From contig PDHQ01000002.1 in the NCBI GenBank assembly GCA_003339415.1, positions 188,159-252,158 of the forward strand: a stretch of DNA of 64,000 nucleotides, in the 5' to 3' direction. The DNA comes from Ophiocordyceps camponoti-saundersi (nom. inval.) (lineage: Eukaryota; Ascomycota; Sordariomycetes; Hypocreales; Ophiocordycipitaceae). A program made the translations under genes and the position numbers. Below the pieces are notes generated by a model. The model did not search any database. It saw only the letters and a list, made by a program, of their open reading frames with translations, and had not been told where the DNA came from. Positions 11,577-22,052 of this stretch are shown here, piece by piece; position 1 is the stretch's first letter, and every line of letters begins with the position of its first letter.

Positions 11577-14054
11577 CTAGTCGTCCTCAATATCGTCATC
11601 GCTCAGCACCAGCTTCTGCGCCAACAAGCCCGACACCTCTCCATCCCTCACTCCGGCCAGTCGCCTTCGCGGGCTCGTCTCCTCCGACGGCCTGTCCGTT
11701 GCCCACGCCTCGCCCACAGGCCCATCGTCGTCATCCCCATCCCCATCCTCGTCCGCGGCAGCTGCCAGTCCCCCCATCGATACCACCTTTCCCAAGTCAC
11801 GCAAGTGGACGCCTTTCGCCCGCGCCATGTGCGCCATATATGGCAGCCGGTCCAGGAGCATCTCCCGCCGTGCCGTGCTGCCGAGCCACATGGGCGGCCG
11901 CATTTCTGTCGTCGACTCGCCGCCGTTCGTCGTCGTAGCCTGAATTCGTGGCCGCTCCGTCCCCGATGGCTTACGGAAGGCGTTGGCGCCGTCCGTCAAG
12001 TCCTTGCCTCCGACCTGCTCTTCTCCCCTGAGCAGCCTGGATGACCACAGGTCTACGAGCCCCATAATCTCCTCTTTTGCCTTCCAAAGCTTGATGCTGG
12101 TCGGGTAGAACATTTTGAATGCATCGCCGCCTTTGAGCGTGCCCGTAGCCTTCCGCTTGACGGGGTGTGGCAACGAGAACAGCATCCCGCGCACGGCAAC
12201 CTGAAATGCTATCTCGTCCTGCCGTAGCTGCTGGCTGCTGCCGTCGCTGCCGGAGAAACCGCCGCCACCTCCGAAGAACACGTCTCGAGACGGACAGAGC
12301 AGGTCGCTGAGGGACAGATATTCGATACACTCGTTAACGTAGTCAATCGGCGTCGAGCCGTCCATCGGACTTGTGCTCTCGCACGACGGCATGTAGTTCT
12401 CGTGAAGGGCCGAGATGAACGTCTGTGTGTCCGTCCCAATCTCGTCTATGAGGCTGTCGACGGCCACCTGCGACCGGTTCGGTCTCGCCAAGTCAGCTAG
12501 GAATCTGGGCAGTACCTCGACCGTGTCGACAGACGGCGGAGCCTCGTCTCGCTTGTTGTACACTACTTTGCCGACTGCGTGGAAGATGCCGAGACTGGCC
12601 TCGCGCTGCGTTATCGACTCGAGCGTCTCCGCCTCGCTCTGGGTCAGGCCGATGGCGTCACGAACACCCCGTTTCGTCTTCGTAAACGCCACCTTGGCTC
12701 CCCAATCCGCCTCATGGTCGCCCTTCAGACAGAGAAATTCTAGTGAGGATACGGCGCTGCGGATGTCTCCAATTTCGCCGAGTCGCTTGAGCACTTGCGG
12801 TCCTGGCGTCCTCCTGCGCCCTGACACGCGAGCCTCTTTCTGAACGATGAGCTCCATGGCCTTGGCCAGGAGCGACGGGGCGACGGGGTTGAACTCCATC
12901 ACCGTGACGCCCGGGTGGCGCAGGATTTCGGAGCCGAGTAGCCGATGGGCTGTGAGACTGTCTGCTGTTGCCGAAGTCGTCGTCAACAGAGTTTCTGAGA
13001 TGATTACGATCATGGGATTGACCAGCTGCTTCTGTGACCAATCATCTGATGCGGTTCGAGCGGGTACCGGCGCGGCGACATATTGAAGGATGCATCTCCG
13101 AAACGATGTCAGAGTGGCAGACGATCGAGAGAATGTGTTTGGAAATTCCTCAACCAGCATAATCCGTTTGCCCTGGTCCTGATCATGAACGGCCACCGCA
13201 GAGTTGCTCGGCGTGCTTTCCTCCACGTCCAGCATACCAAACTTTCCGCCTCGGCCCAAAAAGTCATCGAATTGCGCCGAGGCTGATGGCGAAAGCATGC
13301 CGTGGGATCCCGTCGGGTTCTTCCACTCCAAGAGATCGCAGCCCAAGTCTTGAGCGAGAAGCCGCACCGTCGTCGTCTTGCCCGAGCCGGCGGCGCCCTT
13401 GAGCACCAGTAACCGCTGCCGTATTGTGCCTGAAAGAGCGGCTTCCATCCACCTCCGGACGTCGGCAACCTTTCTCTTGTGCACGGCAAGCTCGTCTAGG
13501 TTTTTCGGGCCGTACCGTTCCGACCAAGGCCGCAGATCATCATCGGGAGTCGAGACCGTCTGAGGCTTTGCCGGCTTGAGAAACCTTCGACTCGCGCTCG
13601 GCGCATCGACCGGCCCATTGTCGGGTCCCTTCTTCGAACGCTTCCTCGCATGCTGACCGACCAGGCTGGAGGAGCTGGCTTTGAGCTCGGAGATCTCGTC
13701 ATCCTCGGAGATGGGATCGCTTATTATGTCTTCGATCTTGGCAGCAGTCGCAGACCTCGTTGCTCTTTGCGTCTGTCTCGAGAAGAGAGTCTTGAGATCC
13801 GCCGTGTTGGGCTTTTCCTCGTCTTTGGCCTTTTGGGGGTTTGATCCGACGCCCTTTTTCTGCGGCGCGGCCCTGCGAGGCTTTCTCAGCGCGTCTGAAC
13901 TACTCTTGACCGGACTCGGCAGCTCTCTGCGGCTGGGAGAGCTCGAAGACGGCACAAGGTAGTTCGCCAAGGTATTGGTCCGGGGTTGGTCGGCGGCGTC
14001 CTCCTCAGAATCTTCGATTGGGTTACGCCTGCGGCGCTTCGCGGGCGGAGCCAT
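11577..14054 (-). CDS. RAD17: checkpoint clamp loader Rad17 (Rad24 in budding yeast)
   Basis: A single exon of 825 aa. Rad17 replaces Rfc1 in an RFC-like complex that loads the 9-1-1 clamp at damaged DNA and starts ATR/Mec1 checkpoint signalling in the nucleus. The basic, Ser-rich N-terminus (MAPPAKRRRR) fits a nuclear localisation signal. The AAA+ core starts near residue 180 with PWSERYGPKNLDELAVHKRK, the classic Rad17 box. Walker A is GAAGSGKTTT with Lys226. The Walker B region is RIMLVEEFPNTFSR, matching the LVE(D/E)FPN motif of the family. The C-terminal region covers the lid and collar helices, and the extreme C-terminus is acidic (SDDDIEDD). The start ATG at 14054 is the first in frame. 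Confidence 0.93.
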   Translation of the reverse strand: MAPPAKRRRRNPIEDSEEDAADQPRTNTLANYLVPSSSSPSRRELPSPVKSSSDALRKPRRAAPQKKGVGSNPQKAKDEEKPNTADLKTLFSRQTQRATRSATAAKIEDIISDPISEDDEISELKASSSSLVGQHARKRSKKGPDNGPVDAPSASRRFLKPAKPQTVSTPDDDLRPWSERYGPKNLDELAVHKRKVADVRRWMEAALSGTIRQRLLVLKGAAGSGKTTTVRLLAQDLGCDLLEWKNPTGSHGMLSPSASAQFDDFLGRGGKFGMLDVEESTPSNSAVAVHDQDQGKRIMLVEEFPNTFSRSSATLTSFRRCILQYVAAPVPARTASDDWSQKQLVNPMIVIISETLLTTTSATADSLTAHRLLGSEILRHPGVTVMEFNPVAPSLLAKAMELIVQKEARVSGRRRTPGPQVLKRLGEIGDIRSAVSSLEFLCLKGDHEADWGAKVAFTKTKRGVRDAIGLTQSEAETLESITQREASLGIFHAVGKVVYNKRDEAPPSVDTVEVLPRFLADLARPNRSQVAVDSLIDEIGTDTQTFISALHENYMPSCESTSPMDGSTPIDYVNECIEYLSLSDLLCPSRDVFFGGGGGFSGSDGSSQQLRQDEIAFQVAVRGMLFSLPHPVKRKATGTLKGGDAFKMFYPTSIKLWKAKEEIMGLVDLWSSRLLRGEEQVGGKDLTDGANAFRKPSGTERPRIQATTTNGGESTTEMRPPMWLGSTARREMLLDRLPYMAHMARAKGVHLRDLGKVVSMGGLAAAADEDGDGDDDDGPVGEAWATDRPSEETSPRRRLAGVRDGEVSGLLAQKLVLSDDDIEDD

Positions 14055-14359
14055 TGAGTGGTGAGACTTCTATCGTCCATCTATAGAGGAGTTCGTCCGA
14101 GTCCCCGTTTGTCGTCGCCTTTCGAGGAGCGTTCGCAGAGGAGTCATGTTTGTTGCCTCCTTCACTGCAGGTTGGCAGGCAAGGACGTCCCATCCGAGAT
14201 CTACGCGGTGTTGAAGCTGACTGTACACAGTGTATTTTCAGGGGACACAAGACACTGTACGACAGTCCTGCTGTCTCAGGGGCTTTGAACGGTCCCTGGG
14301 CGCCTCATTCATTCCCTCTCAAATCTATGATGGAGGCAAGTTGTGAAAGAAACCAAAAA
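14055..14359. other. intergenic region upstream of RAD17
   Basis: About 305 nt between the tandem minus-strand questin-oxidase-like gene and RAD17. It must hold the RAD17 promoter and the upstream gene's terminator. No named motif or exon is visible. Confidence 0.5.
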
Positions 14360-15669
14360 TTAATATCTCCAGCCGTCGAAGCCATCGACAAAGGTCACGG
14401 CGGCCTTGAGGTATCCACCATCAGCATCCGTCCACGTCTTTGCGGCATCTCTCATGGCGCGAATCGCTGAATTGACAGTCAGTCTCTGGCCATATAGAAG
14501 TTGCGCTTCTCTCTCGTTACCCTTTATATAGTGGGCATCTTTGGCCCACCGAGAGGTCAGTGCCTCCTTTTCAACATAGGCCCAGTCTTTGGAGCCAATG
14601 TCGTCGTCAACGCTGCCCAACGTTGGCCGCGCCCGGCCTTTCATGATGAATATCATGATCACCAGGAGCCACCATTCTCTCAAAAGGGTAACGTGATGCT
14701 GCGGAGGAATTACGGGTAATAGGACGCGCACGGCGTGACTGGTAGTCAGTGCATGCACGAAATAGAAGTTGTACGCATGAGCGTTCGGCCTGGCCAAGAG
14801 AAAGACGGCTGCCTCCTGTGACAGCCGGAGCTGCGTCACCGGGTCGTCAATTTCCCACGCATTCCAGTAGTCCATGACGAGATCTTGGTGCTTATCAAAG
14901 ATAGCCTCCATCTCGTCATAATGAAGACTCTTGGGTAGCTGGTTGAACTTCTCGTCTTCCGACATCCTAACAAGCAGATCCATGGGCGAGCCAGACGTGA
15001 ACGAGGACGGCCTCGTAAACGAGGCATCGTCGAGATACTTACGAAGAAAGTCTTTTTGAAGGCAGGCCAGACCGAGTGCTTCCATGGCAATTTCCTTGCA
15101 GTCCATCTCATAGGCATAGCCGAGATGGACGAGAGGGTGTCCAACTATTGGCGAGTCAGTACCACTTCGAGGCCAATGAGTGGCGCGCAGTCATTCATAC
15201 GGCCGCCAATCAAGGCGTGAAACAAAGGCGCCTCGCCGACTTTGAAGAGGAAATGCTCCGCTTCTTGCTTCCAGTCGTAGGCAAACGTCATGGCAAGCTT
15301 GTCCTCGAAGAAGTCGACGTAAGCCCTTTGATAGCGCTTGTCACCCAAGAAGTCCTGCCAGTCCAGGTCGACGACCTCGGCAGGGGAAGGACTCCAGGGC
15401 TCGAGATGCCGTATTTCGGCTTCATAGAGGCTGTGAAGCTGGTCAACTGTCGCGCCGAGAAGGTAAGCTGCGCTGAGAAGATGGGGGTTGTGGTTGACGA
15501 AAAGGGTGTCGTCGGAGACGACGGAATAGTTGACATGATTGGCCTTGAGGAGGTGCTTGAGGCATCGAGCCCGTCGGTCCGGGTTAGTCTCTACCTGATG
15601 AATCTCGACGGGAGGGAGATTTTGAGCACTTGGCTGCAATCCCACGAGCCTGCCCAAGATGCCGGACAT
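14360..15669 (-). CDS. questin oxidase-like protein (DUF4243 family)
   Basis: Two exons (15669-15201 and 15144-14360) join at GGC C|TT with a 56-nt intron, giving 417 aa. The protein has the questin oxidase/AflY hallmarks: an N-terminal HHxx-like block replaced here by NHNPHLLSAAYLLGA, then YEAEIRHLEPW, the segment DWQDFLGDKRYQRAYVDFFED, and EAPLFHALIGGLGHPLVHLGYAYEMD built across the splice. The C-terminus has a helical domain with SQEAAVFLLARPNAHAYNFYFVHALTTSHAVRVLLP. Characterised members open anthraquinone rings in fungal polyketide pathways, by Baeyer-Villiger type or ring-cleaving oxidation; many others are orphan genes. No polyketide synthase or other tailoring gene lies nearby, so its substrate is unknown. 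The family assignment is firm, the function is not. Confidence 0.88.
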
Positions 15670-15823
15670 GATTCCGGGATAGGTAGGGAGTTGAAGGTTG
15701 ATGGTGGGGAAGCTGATAAAGCACTGTGTAAGTTTGTTGTTGGGACGGAATTACCTAAAGCAGGTAGGAATCGGAAAAAAGTCGACCTCTTTCTCCGACC
15801 TCCAATACTCCAGAGAAATCATC
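15670..15823. promoter_or_regulatory. short divergent promoter region
   Basis: Only 154 nt separate the divergent starts of the questin-oxidase-like gene (minus) and the IPA1-like gene (plus). Both promoters must overlap here or extend into the neighbouring coding region. No TATA box is obvious. Confidence 0.45.
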
Positions 15824-17296
15824 ATGTTTCCGACCGTGAACGAGGCCTCGGGCCCTGAATCGGGCATCTCAATCTACGCTGAGCTTCTTCCCAACATACA
15901 ACAAGTGTCTGTCGCAGCCGCATTGTCATCGCCTTCAGACGCGTCCACTTCGGCTGAAGTCGTCGACGCAGGCCGCCGCATCTGCATACAGCATCGGGAC
16001 CGCTCTCTGGCTGTGGAGTTACCCGCCACCGTCGCCGCCTCTACCGCACTCCCTTTGTCTCAAGTACCCTGCTCAAACTTGAACTGGCGACTCTCAACCG
16101 TCGCTCTCGATGGTCGCGCCTTTCCATCTGCTCCCGAAAACCAGACAATACCGTGGGCCTCGCCCGACTTGCAGCTGGGTTCCGTGGTCAGCTGCAGGAC
16201 ATGTGGAAATGAAATCGTGCCGCGAGACCATATCAAGGTCTGGAAAGATTTGCCGAGCGAAAACTGGGCCGAAATGATGGAGTTCTGGCACTGCCATAAG
16301 CCTCATGATGCCGGAAAACATGACAATGAGGCGCTTGCCGATCGTGCCTACGGAGCCAACAGTGCCATAGCCGCGCAGCCGGGCGTGGGCTTCGTCGACG
16401 TCACGTCATTCATGTTTTCTGAGCCAGATTGTTATCATCTGCTGGTGAGTCTTGATGCGTGCTCGTGACGGGGAAATAGAGAAGATGGCCTAGCCGGTGC
16501 ACAAAGCTACATCAGTGGCATGGCCATCGATACAATTCCCCAATAGCGAAGATTTGTATCGGGTGAAACCTCACCGCGAAAGCGAGGATGGGTTCCCCGA
16601 GACACCATGCCTCCTCTTTCATCCGGATTTCCAGAGCCGTGGTATCATGGAGATTTCAGGAGGCACATGCGTGGCCGTCGTAAGCTCACCTGCTTACGCA
16701 CGCCTCAGTTTTCGTCCTCGCCATCGGGGGCGACGTTCGAGTCGAGCTCCATGGCCTTGGAACAAGCCCCTACAAGGAGTCAAGGACATGTCTTCTGCGG
16801 AAAATGCAGGACGCAAGTCGGCCTCTTTGCCCCATTTTCTACCTCCGTCACCCTGTTCAAGTGGCAGATCACTTGCGAGACGCTCTCGCCAGGCAAGATT
16901 CCCAACCTCGTTGAGTGCCTAGCGGCGACACTACTTGCAGCCATATCGCGCTCTGCATGTGCCAAGTCTGTCGTTGCACCCTATGCACCGGACGAGGAGA
17001 AAGGGTCGAGGGCGCTGCATCTCTGGGTGCTGAACGCAAACATGGTTTACACCTCGTCAGCTCGACAAGGAAGAAGGGCCGCTATGAAGATGTTGTATCG
17101 CGAGATCAGCTTGGAGGAAGGTCATGACTTGGTGGATAGCATGACGTCCAACGTGCAAGAGATTAGCCTGCCGAAGACGGCCATAGACGCGGTGCAGAGG
17201 GCCTTGGAGGCGAGCACTGCTCTCATGCCCGAGCAGGAGCGGTCTTTCAAGAACTGGAGCGCAGGCCTGTTGGATAGATGGGCTGCTGAAGAGTAA
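15824..17296 (+). CDS. IPA1: IPA1/UBE3D-like E2-binding protein (HECT-like E3)
   Basis: The N-terminal exon (15824-16444) starts at MFPTVNEASG and carries family features: ISIYAELLPNIQQVSV, IPWASPDLQLGSVVSCRTCGNEI (a CxxC), KVWKDLPSENWAEMMEFWHCHKPHD (conserved His/Cys) and FVDVTSFMF. The C-terminal exon, in another frame, has VFCGKCRTQVG (second CxxC), VTLFKWQITCE and a long helical C-terminus. Joining GTGAGT at 16445 to an acceptor before 16709 keeps frame and gives 402 aa, a normal length. That intron would be 264 nt, long for this genome, so a small extra exon inside it cannot be excluded. Family members bind E2 enzymes and have HECT-like ubiquitin ligase activity (UBE3D); yeast Ipa1 is linked to mRNA 3' processing. 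Confidence 0.78.
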
Positions 17297-17530
17297 TAGA
17301 TCCTCTTTCACGTGGTTGACCACCAGTTGGCAGAGTCTATTGTTGAGAGATGCATGCACCACTTAGCCGACTTACATAGGTAGGTGGAGAGGTATGTATA
17401 TCTTGTGTGAGCACACAGTGCCTCTGAAACCCAAATCACACAGTATATACATCAACTCACCTCACCTCACCTCGCCAGCTGCCGCTCCTTTCCTCTTCTT
17501 CCGCGGTCAACCTTGTTTCTCCGTAAGGCT

Positions 17531-20500
17531 ATGCATGTCCCCAGGCATCATTACATTCCGGCAGGATGCCTGTTTCTCACCAAGATCGACGACTCCTGGG
17601 CGACGGCTATGCGATGCTGCTGTGACACGTGGACCGACTTTTGCCCACAGGCAACGGACGACGTCGAAACAGACACTCACCTCCTCCCACAGGAGTTGCA
17701 GAACGTCATATTTGACACAGCCTGTTACAGAGATCTGGGGCTTCTCTTTCATGCAGGCTGGATCGATCTTCAGTTGCGCTTCAACTTCACCTTCTTGACG
17801 GCAACCTTTCGCGTGTATCTGCTACCGGATGACACTTGCAATAGCTGCATCGATCGTTCAAAGTTAAAGCTGAAAAGGGCGAGAGCACATCTTCTTCGGT
17901 CACTGGACTTTGCCAAGAAGACATGGGAGGGACAACGCGCACACTCTCCATCCGTCGGATTCCTTTCGAGGACGAGCCATGTTGAAAACGAATCGCTACT
18001 GCAACTTTTCAATAGCATCCAAACGCCGAACCCAGAGCCAGGACTGATCAAAGACCCTTATATTCAGGATGCCATGTGCGATTTAGCGACCAGCGCTGTC
18101 CCGGGACTGATCACAGAGCTGTATCCCTATCAGAGACGATCCGCCGCTTTGATGCTGCAAAAGGAGACTCAGCCTGGCAAGTCTTGCGACCCTCGACTTG
18201 TATCTGTCAAAGATCAGACCGGTAAACCATTCTACTTGGACACAGTGGCGGGGACGGTTCGCCGCGAGCCACGCTACTACGACGGTGTTTCGGGTGGCAT
18301 CTTGGCGGAAGAAATGGGGTCTGGAAAGACGCTCATCTGCCTGGCACTCATCCTGGCGACCAAAGATTTGCCTACCAAAGCCCCAGATCTCTATGCTTGC
18401 AAAGAGCCTCCGAAACGGAAGACCATCGTATCTCTGGCTGACATGGCTGCTTCATGCGCCGTCCGAAATGCGGTCCCTTGGAAGCCATGGTTTGAAAATT
18501 GGAGAATACAATTTGGACTCGAATTCGACCGTTGTATCGACGTCTTCAAGCGGAATCCAGCTTCTTACATCCATCAGACGCCAACATCACCACCGCGAAG
18601 GCAGCAACGCCGACAACGGGTTTCGTTGTACGACTCGCCTCCCGATTATGAGGCAAAGACAATTTACCTGAGCACGGCAAGCCTCGTCATCGCACCCAAC
18701 AATTTGGTCTTTCAATGGAAGCAAGAGATAGAAAAGCATACGACGGGACTCAAATTCATAGTTCTAGTCAAGAAGAAGCCGCTGCCAACTGTCGACGAGT
18801 TGCTGCACTATGATATCGTTCTGTTTTCACAATCGCGTTTCGAGCAGATTGCAGGGACTGAGGGGAAAGACTTTGGCTCTCTCGGCTCGGTTCATTTCAA
18901 GCGTTGCATTGTCGACGAAGGACATAAGCTGGGAAATTCCAATCTGAACAAGCAGAGCTTGCTTTTACAGGGCCTTCGTGGCATCAAGTTCTCCGCCCGC
19001 TGGATCGTTACCGGTACACCGTCCCACGGGCTTTTCGGCGTTGAGGAGCCCTCCACAGTAAAGGAAACCTCGGCGGAAATGGAGAAGAAGGACATTCAGC
19101 GTCTGGGCTCGATGGCTGCCCTTTACTTGGGAGCGCGGCCGTGGGCCAACACGTCTTCGGAAATAGGGGATGAATGTGCCAAGTGGGATGCCTACTTTTT
19201 ACTCCCAGAACACAATATTAGCCGCCAGTGGCGCTGGGACTATCTGAGGTCGACGCTCAACTCCCTCATAGTCCGGCACCGGTTGGCCGAGGTTGGTCAA
19301 CTTCTGCCGCCTGTCGAGGAGAACATTGTGGTGCTGGAAGGGTCCTATCAGGACAGACTTTCGCTTAACATCTTTGCCATGATGATCGTCTTCAACTCGG
19401 TGCAGTGTGAGCGAAAAGACCAGGATTACTTTTTCCACCCGCGCCAGAGACAAAGCTTGCTTCAAATAGTGCACAACCTGAAGCAAACGACCTTCTTTGG
19501 CGGATCTTTTTTTTCGTCTGATGAAATCGCCACAGCGGTCGAGACGGCCGAAACATTCCTCCTGGAGGGGAAAGTGTTCGTCAGCGAAGAAGACGAAAAG
19601 CTACTTCGAGAAGCTATCGAATTCGGGCATGTTGCCGTCAAAAACACGCTCAGGGGTCTCAGCCATAGCTTCCACGAGGTTCCCGTCTGCGTCGAGCGGT
19701 TTCCCGCAAACGCTGGGCAGGCTTGGTCGCTGGATGGAAAGCCTGGCGACTGCGTTTGCACATCAGCCAGTTTACTGTCGTCGCTTCAGAGGATCGTCCA
19801 TGACGTGCTTGAGAGGCCTGAGAAGCTCAACTATCTTCTAAACGGTGGTCTGGTGCGGCATGGCAAGGATGAGATGGATAAGATGCAGACTGCCCAGAAA
19901 CCCGACGCGGGCAAAACGGACAATTCCGTGAAGTTGGCCGGAAACACCAAGCTCGGCAACGACAGCCCGAAAAAGTCACGCTCCCACGGCGCCAACGTCG
20001 TCACGCCCAAGAAGACTATCGCTCTGGACAGCTTGCCGGCGCCGCTACAGGCGACCAAGATGGTGGCCACTGTTTCGGCGAAGCTCTCGTATCTACTCGG
20101 CTCGATCGCCCGCCATCAACAGGATGAAAAGATGATTGTCTTCTATGAAAATGAAAGCACTGCCTGGTATCTGGCCAGCATGCTTGAAGTGGTATGTGAA
20201 GAATGGGATTTTGACGGTGAGAAGAGTGCTAACACACGGCTGTCTAGCTTCAGATACAACATCTGATTTACGCCAAAGGCTTGACGACGGAGAGGAGAGC
20301 GCTATATGTCGACACTTTTCACCAAAACCCCATATTCAGGTAAGTTCCATCCCGTCTTCTTCGAGGCACTTTTGCTGACGCTACCGCACTCTCTAGGGTT
20401 CTCTTGATGGACATATCGCAGGCAGCTTTCGGCTTGGACATGCGCGAAGCCTCGCGAATATATTTCATAAACCCGGTTCTCAACCCCCAGGTCGAGGCTC

Positions 20501-20982
20501 AGGCCATCGGGCGACTTCGGCGGATCAGCCAACAGAAGCCAGTGACGGTAGAGACGCTCGTTCTGAAAAATAGCATCGACGAGGTCATTCTGGAACGAAA
20601 GAAGCACATGACCCAGGCAGAGCATCGACAGGCAAAGACCATCCTGGACATACAACCGATATACAACTGGATCAAGAACGCCAAAGTGGTGCATCTCCCA
20701 GACACGGTGGACGACGGGGCTTCACAGATGACAGAGCTCTGCGTCCCTCAGCCCTTGTTCGGGCAAGGTTCCGGAAACGCGTCTCACAAGGACGACGACG
20801 ACGACGTCAGTTTTGGGCAAGAAACAAAGACGTCTCGAATGTCGCCCGCTCGCACACTGAAAAGGCCCCGTGAAGTGACGGATCCCAGTAGCGAAACTGC
20901 GATTCCAGGGTTCGAAAACGGGCTGCGAATTCGAGATGGCGACTCGCCGCCGGCGGCAAGACGAGTCCGGTTCACGGCTTGA
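17531..20982 (+). CDS. SNF2-family DNA-dependent ATPase/helicase-like protein
   Basis: Exons 17531-20191, 20248-20339 and 20397-20982 give 1112 aa. The open frame reaches back to a TTG at 17513, so I take the first ATG (MHVPRHHYIPAG); an upstream exon is possible. Motif I is GGILAEEMGSGKTL (Lys266), motif II is DEGH at 462-465, motif III is RWIVTGTPS. After lobe 1 comes an unusually long charged linker (about residues 640-830). Lobe 2 is SAKLSYLLGSI...EKMIVFYEN, with VLLMDISQAAFGLDMREASRIYF and a motif VI of the form QAIGRLRRISQ. The last 120 residues are acidic/basic and disordered, and KRPREVTD could be a nuclear localisation signal. I see no RING or bromodomain. A nuclear chromatin or repair remodeller is likely; the closest subfamily (SMARCA3/Rad5-like without RING) is uncertain. 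Confidence 0.87.
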
Positions 20983-22052
20983 ATCGCAGAGTCAGGAGAA
21001 AAGCCGGACGCAATTGAGTGTCAGGGACCACGTGACGTAGATCACGTGACTAGAACGCACTCCTATCTTGCTTCCCCCTGCTACTATCCGTGAGCTTAGC
21101 TTCTCTTCTAGCTTAACAACATACACAGATTCGTCTCTCTCCGCTTCCTTCGTGATGCCCTTTTGCCTCGGCAGATGCTTACAGTAATGAGGGCACGAAA
21201 AGATGACGATACATACAGATGATGGAATATGTCTCATGAGAAGAATGATGGCTCCGTGTTGTCCGTGGAAGGCTTCCCAACGCCGAGCACAGCAGGGCAC
21301 AGCAGCTGAAGGGGATCGCCAGAAAGGGCGGGCTGGAGGCCGCCACACGTTTCGGCATAAGGCAGAATCACACAGGTGACGAAATGGCCGTGGGAAGTGA
21401 TGAGACAAAACGGTTGGCACGTTTCCGAGTGTTGAGACATGTTCCGCAGCTTTCTATGGCATTTTCGTCTGCCTCCCTTCCCTGCCCGATCTACCCGCAC
21501 ATCTTTACTCATCTGATAACTGCTGCAGGCTGGTAAGACAACGATGAGTGTGCATTCCATCGGATCCCTTACCGAGTACGGCTGCAGAAGCCTTGGCGAA
21601 GAGCGAAGAGGATAGAGGGATAGACGACGTCTTCACTCTTTAGTTTATATAACGAGTAACAACTCTCGAGAGTCTTGCAAAACTGAAAGAAAATCACAGC
21701 TTTCCAGGCTTCCACGATCAGCCGCAGCTTTCTCTCAATCTCTCAATCTCTTCTCTCCTTTCGGACCGGGTAGAGAGAGACTCAGCGTGTCCCGCCCGGC
21801 GGCCAAGCCCCCCTAATCCCAGGGCTGCCGTCAACGCTATTTCTCCCGCCGTTGGTCGCTCTGATTAGTTTGCCTGTGCAAGCGCCCCGGAACGGCATGC
21901 CAAGTGCAGGCCGTCGCTCTTCGCTTACCCGCCACCATGGCGAAGATGCGGACTCGATAACCCTATCCGTATATCTCGCCTTCAATCACCTGCGGCTACT
22001 CTTCTCTTCTGACCGTCATGCTTCCGCCTACGACTGGTCTGAGGGAAACGAA
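20983..22052. other. intergenic region with two CACGTGAC boxes
   Basis: About 1.07 kb. CACGTGAC occurs at 21029-21036 and 21043-21050. The rest includes CT-rich leader sequence before the F-box gene. An open frame runs into the F-box gene from a TTG at 21852, but no ATG in that frame looks like a better start than 22053. I see no other gene. Confidence 0.5.
21029..21050 (+). promoter_or_regulatory. paired CACGTGAC boxes
   Basis: Two exact CACGTGAC octamers on the same strand, starts 14 nt apart, about 50 nt after the SNF2 gene stop and 1 kb before the F-box gene start. Pairing resembles a bHLH-controlled element; which gene it serves is unclear. Confidence 0.4.

Noticed and set aside
16680..16708. 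29-nt GTAAGC...CTCAG unit as an intron
   Set aside because: It is shorter than any functional fungal intron I know of, and joining across it does not give the family's usual sequence.
21852..22052. N-terminal extension of the F-box protein
   Set aside because: The frame is open upstream but begins with TTG; the ATG at 22053 has better context.
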